A stretch of 64,000 nt of DNA from Tubiluchus corallicola (taxonomy: Eukaryota > Priapulida > Priapulimorpha > Priapulimorphida > Tubiluchidae), in contig JAQGDQ010000443.1 of NCBI GenBank assembly GCA_030141605.1, positions 126,501 to 190,500 on the forward strand, in the 5' to 3' direction. The translations under genes were made by a program, and so were the position numbers. The notes under the pieces are model-generated. The model was not told where the DNA came from. It saw only the letters and a list, made by a program, of their open reading frames with translations, and did not search any database. How positions within the stretch are numbered: the first letter of the stretch is position 1; each line of letters opens with the position of its first letter. Below are positions 11,388 to 24,269 of the stretch, piece by piece.

Positions 11388-14146
11388 GATTTATTTCGAG
11401 TTATTGTAATAGAACACATTCATTAGGTTAGTTACTTAAATAAATAACAAAAACGACATCGGTTAGTAATTAAAAAACTCACATTTTTACATAAATAAAG
11501 AGTACCATTAAGCAGCACACATTATACGATATTGAATTAATTTTATATTACGGGGTCACAAGTTATTCGCAACATAAATATTGTAGAATATCATTTAATT
11601 GCTGCTTGTCCAAAAAGGAAAAATCATTTCTGCTTAAATCGTTTAAAACATGTTGAACAAATGAAAGAGCGGTGCTTTGATCTCATGTAAGCTTTCTAGC
11701 ATTCTTAGATATGAATATTTTAATTTTTAAATAACCAAACTTTGTTAGTTACCATTATGCTTACATTTTAATAAATTGCAGATTGCAACCCAATGTTGAC
11801 TGCACAAAATATTCTGCATTTCTCGCAAAAAAATCGCAAACGCATTACTGCTATTAAAACATGAAATAAATAATTTTAAAAATCTGATTTCAAACTGGGT
11901 GTTCGGATGGCAAATACATAATTTATAATTTATCGAGTAAAACATATTTAGAAAAGCCACCAGCATTACATACAAATTACCAAAAACAAGTGTAAAATGG
12001 TACACAACACTTTACAAAACATAAAAAACAACATTACCATTCTTAACAATTAGTCAATATACAGTCGTTGGCATCTACTCCTAAAGCTTATTCAAGAATC
12101 TCGATCTAATTTCGCCGTTCCGCACGCTTGGATAATTTGATTAATTTGAAGGCATCAGGGGATTTTCAAATTAGACAAGTGAGAATTTTCTGTTTTATCT
12201 AGACTCAATCAAAACGTCGTCATCACGTGTCCGCTCAAGCAATGGCGTTTGTGGTGGGGATTATCCTCGTTTACTTTCAAACTACGCATGCATCGGTCAA
12301 AGGCAAGTGTAAGCGACTGCAACGAGGTTGCTATAGACTTGGAATTTTTGCCTCGAAGTTTAGTCCTTATTCCAATTTTTGTGCTTCAAAAAAAAATTTG
12401 CTATATTTTACATTGCTACATTAATCTGCGAAGTTTGAATCATTAAAGATGAGAAGTTGGTATTCAGGCGCCATAATTAGTCTACATTATGGCAAAAGAC
12501 AAAAGTCAGCGCTGGACAAAAGTGTAAAAAGTGTCTTGTCTCTTTCTAGTCTTCTTCCTACTTCTAGATGTGTTACATTAATTTCTTTTATGCAAAGTTC
12601 TCTAAACAAGATTGTAAGAACTAATGTGTAATGTAACGTAGTACGTATAATTGTAGATAGTAATGTCAAAAATTAATTTTGAGAATAGAATAATGACAAC
12701 TAAAACGGGAAGGAAAATGTAAGTTTTTACTTCATCCTCTGCTTTTCCTGAGTGTATTTATTGCAATTTTATTGTTTTATACGTAGAATGTATTTTTATA
12801 AGAGCGTGTGTAAATTTATATATAATATGTAATAGTTTTAACTCAATGAACAAATAAATTGTAAGCCATCGAGAGTCGGAAGCAGCGAGTGAGAAAATAA
12901 GCAATTTATTTTATTTACAGAATCTTAATTCATTTCACAGATTGTATTGTACTACACGTGCATTGTTCTGCAATAATTATCCTTTTACAAGAAACTACAG
13001 AGTTCCGCCCAGAAGCATGCTAGATAACATGCCTTAGCTAACATTTGTAGGTAGTGCAAATTGACATTATTAAACGAATTAGTACCTTCTGGATGGTGCG
13101 TCTCATTTGCTTATAACTTTATCGTAAAGAATATCTGTTGAAGGGTCCTGGGGTGTGTGATTAAAGTTATAAAAAGGCTTAGTGCACAATATTAGGTAGC
13201 TATGCTCAGAGGTCCCAGGTTCCCTTTTGAACTCGATGAGCTTTGCTGTCTTTCTACCTAAGCGTTTTGTCATTCCAAGGATTAGGCGCAATAACAGGTG
13301 GCAAACCAAAGTTTCATCGAGTTAAACTACATCTCATGTAAAGAGTGGGAATAAAGAGGGCAACGTCAGCAAAGAATCTAATCCAACATTTACACGACAG
13401 AAGATTTTCACTATTGACTAACTACAAATTAGAAGAGATCATAATTATAATCAATAATGCCTTAGCCTTGCGTCATAAAATGAAAGAAAGAAAAGAATAA
13501 TTTGTGGTGTGGTTACATGAATGTATGAATGCATAAAGCAAAAAGAAAACCAAACACTAAGTAAATGAATAAAGCTAATGGTTGTGTATAAAGTTAAGAG
13601 TTTAACAGCTTCATTATTTCGTGCAGAGACAAGATATCGTCTGAGATCTATTGCTGCTTTGCATGGCACCAAATGGCTGATAGAAGGAAAACCTTGATCC
13701 ATTGCGTGCATGCTTACTTCAGATAATGTCCTAAGCTGCCATAAATTAAGCAGAAATTTCAAACACAAACCACTAACCTCTCATCAATAACAGGCTTTAA
13801 GCGATTGAAATCAACTAGTTCCGTGAACCCGATTATCGATATTTAATCGATCCAAAAATAAACAAACAAATAAACACAGTTTACACAGCGTGTTACGAAA
13901 CGCTGCTGCAGACTGTTGTAATATCAACAGCAAATAAGAGCTTTTGTATAGTAATGTTCATGTGCAAAAGTATCAGAAAAATTAAGACCCTTTTAAAAAT
14001 AACAGACTTCCGTTTTTTTCCAATATCAAGACATCAAAGTTATTTCAAAAATCATAACACTAATAATTATAACACAGAGAACATGTGACCTCTATCACTA
14101 AGCTTAACATGCGTACACATCTGGTAGTAGCAAAATCTTGGTGGTG
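11356..14146. other. Region without a proven gene
   Basis: It starts with a (TA)n run (11,356-11,386). Near 12,072 it repeats about 20 bases (ATCTACTCCTAAAGCTTAT) found at 9,217, just left of the LTR element. At 12,241 a short plus-strand frame starts MAFVVGIILVYFQTTHAS, resembling a signal peptide followed by a possible donor (GTGTAAGCG or GTAAGCG). I could not find a second exon. Confidence 0.4.
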
Positions 14147-15140
<994 letters not shown>

Positions 15141-15221
15141 ATTAGTGGTAGTAGTAGGTGGGTTGTGTTGACTATGCTGCTGCTGGCGGTGACGGTAGCG
15201 GTAGCGGCTTCAAGCATATAG

Positions 15222-16306
15222 TAAAAATGGCGCAAGAAAAAATGGCACAGGTAAAAATGGCACAGGAAACAATGGCACGAATGGAAAAGCAAGTAAACTG
15301 GCGCAGGAAAAAATGGCATAAATGGAAAAGTAGAAAAAATGGCAAATAGATTATATTGATGCAATTGATTTCTATAATAAAACTAGAAGGCGCTCATAGT
15401 AGGAAGCAGATCTCCGCCAAAGCCGAACAAATCTAAACTTATTTGTCTGATTTTTTTTTATTAAAAAAATTAACACAGAGATTAAACAGGCAAACAAGCA
15501 AAAATGTGCCTGTACTGCTATTATGCAGACCAGCAAAAGTCTCACAAATTATTTGTTCATTAAATAGATTTATATACAATAATGCGTGAATGTTCCACAT
15601 AGTGTTTTTCTACATTTTTTTATATATTAATTTTGTCAATGGTAATAGACTGACAAATATATACGTATTTGCATACCATAATAAACAAAGGTTATAGACA
15701 TCGTTACTCAAACGAATATTTCTCGAAATGGAACTGGAACTTACTCATAGTACATTGTTTTTCCAGGTGGAGATAACAAAGAAGAAATACTAAACAAAAA
15801 ATAAACATTCCTCTGATACCTCCACGAAGTGTTTTACGAGTGCTTTTTTGTACGTGGAGTTCGGTCAAGTTTTGCAAAAAAAATCGGCGAAAAGATTCGC
15901 ATTTTGGCACCCAATACCCGCCTTCTGCACAAAGTTTCATGGAAATCTACTATGTAGTTGTTGCCTAAAGGTTTACTGCCATAACAGACAAAAACAACCA
16001 AACAAACAGACAAATAAATAAACAAATTGTGTCGAAGCATAACTTTCTTGGCAGAGGCAAAAATAACTAAAATAATTACCCCGTCGTAATCTTAACCCTA
16101 AATCATATTTTACTAAGTGTGCCATTTTTACCCACTTTTCCATTTGTGCAATTTTTCCTGTGCTGTTTTTACCATACCATTTTTTCCTCTGCCATTATCT
16201 CCTGTGCTATTTTTACCTACTCTTCCATTTGTGTCATTTTTTCCTGTGCCATTTTACCTACTTTTCCACTTGTGCCATTTTTACCTGCGTCACTTTACCT
16301 ATATTC
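15222..16306. mobile_element. Foldback-like element with inverted 15-bp minisatellite arms
   Basis: The left arm (15,222-15,349) is built of AAAAATGGCACAGGT-like units. The right arm (16,118-16,306) carries the reverse complement, ACCTGTGCCATTTTT-like units. The 770-bp centre has no transposase frame. Inverted arms made of short tandem units are the hallmark of foldback elements; unlike the copy at 47.8 kb, I see no matching unique inverted sequence inside the arms. Confidence 0.55.
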
Positions 16307-19300
16307 GTTATTTATTTCTTTTCGCGAATATAACCATCGATGTTGTCTTCATAAGTCAATTTTTGCTGGTTAGACATGAAAGAAGTAATTAGACAGTTAA
16401 ATTTAAAAGGAATTGCGCTAGGAATCCTCATGAAAATGCAGCATGCTCCATTTTTACTAAGCGACAACATTTTTCATAAACAGGACGAACTTGTAGCAGG
16501 CGACAGAATTTCTCAAGTGGAAAACGCGTAGTACGAGTTCTCAGAAAGTATTGTTTCGTTTTCGTGACGTCAGCCGCGAGGAATTTTTCTTCCAGAATTT
16601 TTGATGCGCGTTTTGGTGTGAAATGACCCCAAGTACTTTGGGATGTGAGAAGTATGCAATAGCATAGGCCCATCATACTAAAACTTTTTAGAAAACATTT
16701 TTATCTGTGATGTGCGTTAATTATCCTGTTAAAAAGTGCAGCTTTACAAAGTAAAGTATGCCCCACTAACGGTAAAAAACCCAACTGCTACGTATCAGAT
16801 GCAAAAAAACTGCTGAGATAATGAAAGATTTCGGTACGTCAAATCCTTGAAATTTCTATAGAAATTTGTAATCGATTGTTATTGATTATATTATTATATC
16901 GTGAATGACGTTATATTGATTGCTATTTGTAGAGTGACTAGGGTATTCCTGTAATTTAGTGACTGCCTTGGGTTGCTGATTGTTGCTCATTTGTGTTGTG
17001 TAGAATTACAATGGGTCATCTAACACTGCTTTTGATATGATGGTAAATGAGTTTTTGCTCGAACAATATCCTCGCTAAAGTTGACAGATTACTATCGCCA
17101 GCAGACATATTCACTTGCTTAACATCACTGCTTCTTGGTCAAACCATTTTTCATAATCGTATGGATGCTATTAATGTCTTTTATCGCCTTATAACTTTGA
17201 TCAGTTTCCATTAACACTATAATCTGTTAATTAAACTTGCCAAGACCTAGACGTGATCCCAAGGGGACGTCGACTATACAGCAGAAGTCAGTATTATGAG
17301 TTGAACTTTTTAACATTGCAGCTTCTTCTTCCGCAACTAACTGAAGTGGTTATTGGACATTGAGGTGGTCGTTGTTACGTATTCAAATACAAATGAAGCA
17401 AATGAGCTACTGAAATGCGTTGCTTCTAGTGGTAGTATTTCTAAGATACCTTCAAATTGTGAGACAAATGGACAAATAGGTATATACCTAGGAGTTTCTC
17501 CATATGATGCATACGATTTTTGCTTTAATAAGCATTTGTTGACGCATGTGTTTCTTGGCAAACCATGATCACAACTACTACTACTACCACAAACCTTGGC
17601 AAACAAGGGTTGAAGAAATAAAAAGTGCAAGCCCAGCTTAAACTTTTATTAAAACAGATAAAATAATTTGTAAAGTTTGTCACTATCACCTAATATAAAT
17701 AGTTTTGGAAGTAGGATTAAACTGTTTAACAAAATGCTCTCGAGGATAAAACAAGTAGTGTCACTGATAAACAAGAGCCTGGTGACAGTTATTATGTGAA
17801 AATTTTATAAAAACGTGTCAAAGTGTGACACATATAGATTACATAACTAAATGTGATGATTGTAATTGTGATGTAAATGTGATGATACATTTTGATACAC
17901 AGTCAGTAGTAGGCAAGTTTGAACCTCGCAGCAATTAATAGCTTGTGTTCTCAGCTTTCCAATCTGACGACGTACTTATTTTTTTGCAATTAATTACGAG
18001 AATATTATACTGTTATACCAATGGACAAACTGAGCCCTAAATGCTCATTGTACTGCGTCAAACTAAGTTTATCATAACACTGTTAAAGTATGACTCCATG
18101 TGTTCGCACACGGCAACTGGAGAGATTGCATGGTATTACATTGAAACTGATTGCGTACTTCAAGCAAAACATTCTACAGAAAGCAGCAAAAACAACATCT
18201 TGTGTACAATTGAATATCAAAAGTGGCAGAAAAGTTTGAAAAACTGACAGCAAATCGGAATACAGCATTTACAATGACGGGACGTACTCAATGTTGTTAC
18301 CCTCAAAGGCGACACTTAAGCCTGGCTCACATGGTTCAAACTCTTTTTGCGTTTTTGAGTATGGATCTATCAGAATGATTTATTGAATCAACTTGCATCA
18401 TTAAAGTCGAATTGACCTTTGTGGCGGTTCACGGCATGACGCTATTTTGCGGATCGAATGTTTAAGGTTATGCTTAATACTTACTTAATTATGCCTTTTG
18501 AATGTCACTGTCAAATTAAATATTTTCACAAAGTAGCGTGAGCTGGGTTCCTTGATATGTCCAGATTTCTAGTCACGTTATTGTAGTTCGCTAAGCCAGG
18601 GTATATCACCTGGGGTTGGCAGCCGCTAGACTTGAACTCAAAGTTGTGTGGTTGCAGTCCGCAATCTAGATCATTTCGCCACCCAATCCAGGACCTGGCC
18701 AGCCACAGGCACCATCACTCTTTTTTCGTCTAACATTAATTTGATTTTAGTCGAACTTCACATGATGTAGCCTCCTTTTAACAAGTACATCCATCCTACC
18801 ATTTAGTTGAGAAAAATTAATCAGAAACTACCAAACTTCCACCTCTCACAATGGCGATTTGGTTAACTCGAATTTATCTAGATTTCTCACTGGTTCTTCA
18901 GCTTGTCCATTTGTCTAACCACTGAAGAAAATTGGAAAGCTTCCTGGTTAAATTCGACATGTTTTCTGTCAACCTGGTGTTTGTTTTGTCAGAATTTGTA
19001 AAAAGAACTCAATAGTTACTGATTTTGGAAGATGGTGCAGTAGCTATGAAATCCAAAGAGCATTTTTTGAGGAAGCATGTCACCTGTTTAGATGTCCTTA
19101 GCTTAAAAAGAACTAATATGGTAGTGTGCAATACCGTTAAATTCAAAATGGCAGCCAAATTTCAAAAATGGCTTTATGCTTTTTTCATAAAATGCTCACA
19201 TGATAACACATGCTCTAGCAATAAGAACTGTATTGTTTAGTTGCGAGATGCTGTGCGTAGGTTTGTACGTGTGCATTATGAATATATAGTTTAACTTTCT

Positions 19301-20252
19301 GTCTTAAAATTGGTATTGTGCATGTTCTTTTGTTTGTTCACGTGATTGCCTCTTATGGAAAGTAGGGTAGGAGAGACCTGAATTCCTCAACTCGATTTCT
19401 CTGGGAATTCTCCCTCATGATTCTGTTTTTGAGTGTGTTTACTGTTTATATTGGCTTGTGTTGTCTTGTGCAATTATTTTTATTTAAATTGATGTTGAAA
19501 GTGCACATATTACATCACGCATAGTCGCTTTTGCGCCAAGCTAAGAAACGTTGTCTATTTGCAGGAACGAGCCTTTCGCTTCAATTACACACCAGTCAAA
19601 TAAAGCGGAAATTGAAATGGACAGTTTAACTCTATTCAAATATCAAAGTCTAGATTCTAACTATTGAGATATCCATACCATCCTTTATCATATTCGCAGA
19701 ACCACCTATTCATTTATGGAGCTGATATGCTTTCCAAAGTTACTCAGTATTGTATTTTGTACGTGCTTATTTAAATTGAAAAAAGGGATTATATTTGCGT
19801 AATATCTCGTTCATGCACGTGTCTATAATTCCAAACTGTGAATTCCTTCAAAAACGCAGTATCAAAAATAGACAGTCGCCTTCAAAAGCGATTTAACAAT
19901 TTAGCTGATAACAGAACGTATTATAGAAGGGTTCAGACTGAAGGACTGTTTTTAATAAACATTATTTAATTCTAGTGCTTAGTAATTAGTGCTTAAACAC
20001 GGAGAACAATCAAAACAAGCTATCGATACAGATGGTTAATATAGACGTAGGAAGTATCAGATGACTCGATGTCTGTTAAAGTTCAATGTGTAACAAAAGG
20101 CTTATTACATAACAATACAGCATTATGTAACAAAAATGCTGGGCTATGTAACAGATATAGCAGACTCCAGAGAAACACACTTCTGACAGGAAGAACAGAG
20201 CATTTGAGGTACTCTTAGTAAGTTTATTAGGTCTAATTATGTACGTCTCTTC
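16307..20252. other. 3.9 kb without a recognisable gene
   Basis: Reading frames are short (at most 97 codons) with no motif. Around 18,600-18,720 the minus strand reads GGTGGCGAAATGATC, then GAGTTCAAGTCTAG, which resembles degenerate A and B boxes of a tRNA-derived SINE. Nothing else could be supported. Confidence 0.4.
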
Positions 20253-20480
20253 TTGGCAAATTTACTTTTTTGTTAAAATTAATCAAAGAACTATAAAAAA
20301 GCAAAATATACAAACAATTACTGTAATTATCGTGAGCCGAATCATCAACTTTACTACATGTTTTTAATTCTTTGTCATTATCATTGTCATCATCACCATC
20401 TTCTTCTTCTTCTTCTTCATCGTCAGCGTCGACATCATCGTCATCATCATCATCATCATCATCATCATCGTCATCATCAT
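20253..20480. repeat. Dispersed repeat copy 2 with (CTT)n/(CAT)n array
   Basis: 20,288-20,400 repeats 3,197-3,305 with about ten differences and again runs directly into a trinucleotide array, here CTT then CAT. The array therefore belongs to the element rather than to the insertion site. Confidence 0.88.
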
Positions 20481-20715
20481 GACATATTGTTCATGTTCAG
20501 CCAGTTAACATGACTGCAAGCCCAGATCACTCAGATCACTGGGGTCAAGTATTAAATTCCTTCTTATTCACAATTACTCTCAGATAATTAGTACAAAACA
20601 TTTGTCTTTCTTTAAATAATTTTGTCGTTCAGGCATACGAAACATATATGTTCAATATATTTCATTTTTGTGATCGCAAGTGCTTGTGTAATTAACAGCA
20701 ATTTCACGTTGTTGT

Positions 20716-20993
20716 TTCATTCATTGTTTCATTGATTCATTCGTTTATTCAGTCTTTCATTCATTCATTCATTCATTCATTCATTCATTCATTCATTCAT
20801 TCATTCATTCATTCATTCATTCACTCATTCGTTCGTTGATTCATTCATCCACTAATGCATTCATTCATTCACTCATACATTCCTTCATTCACTCATTTAT
20901 TTATTCATTCATTCATTCATCCACGCATTCCCTCATTCAATCACCCATTCATTCATTCATTCATTCATTCATTCATTCATTCATTCATTCAGG
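20716..20993. repeat. (CATT)n tetranucleotide array
   Basis: About 70 ATTC/CATT units, pure near 20,757-20,822 and 20,944-20,990 and variable between. Frames reading FIHSFIHS are artefacts. Confidence 0.97.
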
Positions 20994-21740
20994 TATTCGA
21001 AAAGCCAGCTGCAGCTGGAAAGCAGCTCATTATTATCACGTAGTGTTTGCACCAAACAATTTTTTCAACTAAAAAACCGTACAAGCGCTCCAATACTATT
21101 CATAATTAACAGATTAATAAATTCATTCCTATCTGAACATGCTCAGGTGAAATAAAATATCTTACTATCTCAGATGAGGATCATCTGTCATATTAATGTT
21201 TGTATTTAAATATTAATTGTCATTAATTACAGTTTTTAATTAATGAACGAGGTTTTTGCAAGGTCAGATGACAGGTTTCGTATAAGAAATCGTGAGAAGT
21301 GATAACAAAAGCCAATCTGCAATATGATAAATGTCCTAAATTATTAAGTGGACTTAACATCCGCGCGTTGCACTCATTGGATCAATTAGTATGAAAATGT
21401 TGGAAACATTTAATATGTTGTTTACTGAGTAAAGATTATCGTTTCGGCAAAATATGCCATTATCAATGCTAAATATTAAGCCAAAAAATAATCAGTACAT
21501 TTGTGACACGGCAATATCAAGACACGAAAAATCATTACAAAATCTTAATATATTTTAAGTCAGATTAGTTCTAGGTTCCATCAAGTCCCGTAGTGATCAT
21601 TGTTGATTACGGAATCTCTGTGTTGCTTTGAAAGAGTTTTAGGTTTCCCGTATTGTTTTTTTCGCCCTGATTGTGAAAAATGTAATGTGTGAATGTTTAT
21701 TTAATAGCATATTTATGTATAGCAGTACCGCATATGGGGA
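20994..21740. other. Unassigned region
   Basis: AT-rich sequence with no reading frame, repeat or RNA feature that I recognise. Confidence 0.4.
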
Positions 21741-22175
21741 TTGTTCAAAAAAAGCAGATTGACACGTTTCGTAGAAGTCTCCTATAAGAAAACTTTTATA
21801 GATATGATGGCCGTTCATAATAAAAAAATAAAAATTTATACACTAGAAGAAAGAAATTCCATGGAATTGAAAAGTCAAATTCTGAAGACTCGGATGGTTA
21901 GGGTATCTTCTCAGATTACCAAATAAAATACCTGTGAGAGCAGTCTTAAAGGAAGTCTTAAAAATGTGCCAAAAAACCAAGTGGCAAACCAAAAACAACT
22001 TGGATTGCTAAGATAAATAAAGGGCTTGAACAACTTCAACCAAATCTAGCTGTAAGGATAGAAGCACTTACGCTGTTAGCTGTAGATAGGGATTAGTAGA
22101 ATGCTCTACTCAATGGCAATGTCTCAATGTCTGCAACAGACGGAATGAGACTTTGATAATGATGATGATGATTTT
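21741..22175 (+). mobile_element. 3' end of an RTE-like LINE, decayed
   Basis: Translated pieces in shifting frames read GWLGYLLRLPNKIPVRAVLK (about 21,894) and IAKINKGLEQLQPNLAVRIE followed by ALTLLAVDRD and a TAG in place of the usual Trp (about 22,007-22,099). This is the C-terminal end of an endonuclease/reverse-transcriptase polyprotein. It ends in a GATGATGATGAT tail, as does the better copy at 58.9-60.5 kb. Confidence 0.7.
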
Positions 22176-23500
22176 GTGATTTTATTCTTCTAACACTTAC
22201 TACATTGCTTTCTTCTCTTATTACATAAACTTCGCTTGCATTAGACTAATTGTATGCCATGGTTATGATCTTTTGCCCAAATCTCGCTCATGCAGAAGGT
22301 AATTTTGTAATTATTTTGTGCCTTGGTACTGCAGTGTCATAAATGTACTGATTATTTCTTTTAGCTTAATCTTTAGTACCGAAAATGGCATTTATCGTCG
22401 AAATGATCGTCTGCTTTCAGTAAACAGCATGTTCGTTCCTAGAAGTTGGCTCCTTTATGTATTTAATGTTGGAAATAGGCCTACTGTTAATCTGAAATAC
22501 ACAGTGAAGGCCTAAATAGGTTATTTCAACTGAAACGAAAAGGCTGCTTATATTTAAATCACTGCTACGTATGAAATGTACTACTCAGCTTATTTGAAAT
22601 GAGCGTCGTAATGAATAAGGTGTCTTCTTGTTTTTTTGGTATATCGATTAATTGTTCCATATTAAATTGACTTAAAAAACCTTCAAGTGCAATATGTATC
22701 ATCTTTATTCACATATTACAAATATCGTAGCTAAACAAATTTTAACTTGCCAATAAAAGCCGGCATTATACTGTTGAGACAATAGATTTATTTAAAACAA
22801 GACGTTTCGGTTTAATCACTACACATTATTTTCAGCTGACAAATTCGCAATAACTTTACAAAAATAAATAGGTTGTTGAAAGTGTTTGAAAACTAATTCA
22901 CATTGATCGTTTAATTTATGTCAACTTTAATATGCTTAGTTCTTCTATAAGAACTCTACTCTGTAGTTGTTACTGAGTGTCAGCAAAAATCATTATGCAG
23001 TAAAGAAGAATTCAAATGTATTATATCTTATATAAGACCACACATTTTTATCTTCAAATTTAAGCAATATTTTTTTCTGTGCAATTATTGGCATATAGAC
23101 GAATGATAAAAAACTCTGCATTTATAATTACCATTATGAAGTGGGTACAAGTTTGTACTTTGGTTTGTGCTCTGGTACTGTAAACAGGCCTGCACACAAA
23201 ATTCCAACAATAGCTCACCGTATACATCTGCTTTTTCGTCATAGCCCTGAATTCGATTCCACTGTACGATCATACTAAATACTATACCTTGCCCTACACA
23301 CGTGCTACATACCTCACAATCTCTATATGCTTCTACCTGATAACACAATAATAAACGGATGATAAGAATAGCAGAGTAGCTGCAGTATGTACTTAGTACA
23401 AAAGGGCCTGGGTAGCACATAAATGGTTGACTCCTAGAAAAATCACTTAGGGGCTGTTTCGCCTTCCGAAACTTTGTCCGGGTCCATGTCTAAAAAGTAT
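22176..23500. other. Region downstream of the receptor GC gene
   Basis: No gene recognised. 22,797-22,850 contains GACGTTTCGGTTTAATCACT, reminiscent of motifs near ends of some Penelope-like or CR1 elements, but this is only a recollection. A 111-codon minus-strand frame (23,085-23,420) has no recognised domain. Confidence 0.35.
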
Positions 23501-23585
23501 TTATCCCTTATTGCGAGAAGAGCTTTCCGAATGTGGCTTAAAACGCTTCTGCTCATCTTCCCGGAAGGTTGTTCTTGGTAATGGC
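23501..23585 (-). CDS. Possible alternative last exon of the receptor GC
   Basis: If AA|GTAAAA at the end of the previous exon is used as a donor and ATCTAG|GCC at 23,586 as the acceptor, the frame continues for 27 residues as PLPRTTFREDEQKRF, KPHSESSSRNKG and then TAA. The tail is charged, Ser-rich and free of repeats, but the polypyrimidine tract is weak. Transcript evidence would be needed to prefer it over the TAA at 23,914. Confidence 0.25.
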
Positions 23586-23673
23586 CTAGATCCCAGTCCT
23601 GCCAGGTTAATGATTATAATAATTATGCGCCGTCTCTAAGCCCTGTTTTCGGCTTGTAGCGTGCCCAACTACA

Positions 23674-23679
23674 TTTATT
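23674..23679 (-). terminator. Candidate poly(A) signal of the receptor GC gene
   Basis: AATAAA on the minus strand, about 235 bases after the TAA stop. It is the first such hexamer I found downstream. A hexamer alone is weak evidence in AT-rich DNA. Confidence 0.3.
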
Positions 23680-23913
23680 ATATAAAAAAGAACAGCATCG
23701 ATTGTCGCATTGATACTAGACACCCACTAGTGTTATTTAAGTTTTATCAAAGAAACCTCACAAAATATGAAGCTTGACTGCTGTGCCGGAAATAAATCTG
23801 AAGCAGAACTAATTTTACAAGCAAATTATATACGATATAACAAAATTTTGAGCGTAACTGCGAACATAGTATAGAGTTCATGCAGTCGTCTTGTGTGCGA
23901 TTTTGAAAAATTT

Positions 23914-24021
23914 TTACTTAAAGTCATGTTCCTCCGTACCAGCTGCTAGGCTGAGATCAGGCAATGGCTTTTCAAACCCGTTCTTTCCAACCAACCAATA
24001 AGTAACTATACAACCAATACC
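23914..24021 (-). CDS. Receptor GC exon r: cyclase C-terminal end and stop
   Basis: Encodes [16 protein letters not shown], then [19 protein letters not shown] and TAA. TYWLxG closes the cyclase domain, and [10 protein letters not shown]...EEHxFK is a conserved tail in many receptor cyclases. Acceptor TTTTTCTAG|GGT is phase 0. The usual KGKG before TYW is KGIG here. The last codon overlaps a possible donor, AA|GTAAAA, so a further exon could be used instead of this stop. Confidence 0.95.
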   Translation of the reverse strand, partial: GIGCIVTYWLVGKNGFEKPLPDLSLAAGTEEHDFK

Positions 24022-24201
24022 CTAGAAAAAAAACAAAATGTGTTGTGGTTTGCAGTATTGCCAAACTGAACTGCGTTAGGTTTTGTACTGTTGCATTTAT
24101 AACATTGTACTGTGTTGTGCTGTGCTGCTCTATTGTGTATTTTGGTGACATTGGTGTGTGTGCGCGCGCGTGCGTGCATGTGTTGCATTATCTAATGTTG
24201 T

Positions 24202-24269
<68 letters not shown>

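Noticed and set aside
18310-18555. MITE with AGCCTGGCTCAC ... GTGAGCTGGGTTCC ends
   Set aside because: Only about nine bases pair imperfectly and nothing inside supports an element.
20836-21072. FIHSFIHS-rich frames
   Set aside because: Product of the (CATT)n array.
23085-23420. 111-codon minus-strand frame downstream of the cyclase
   Set aside because: No recognisable domain, composition like surrounding non-coding DNA, no splice or start context that stands out.
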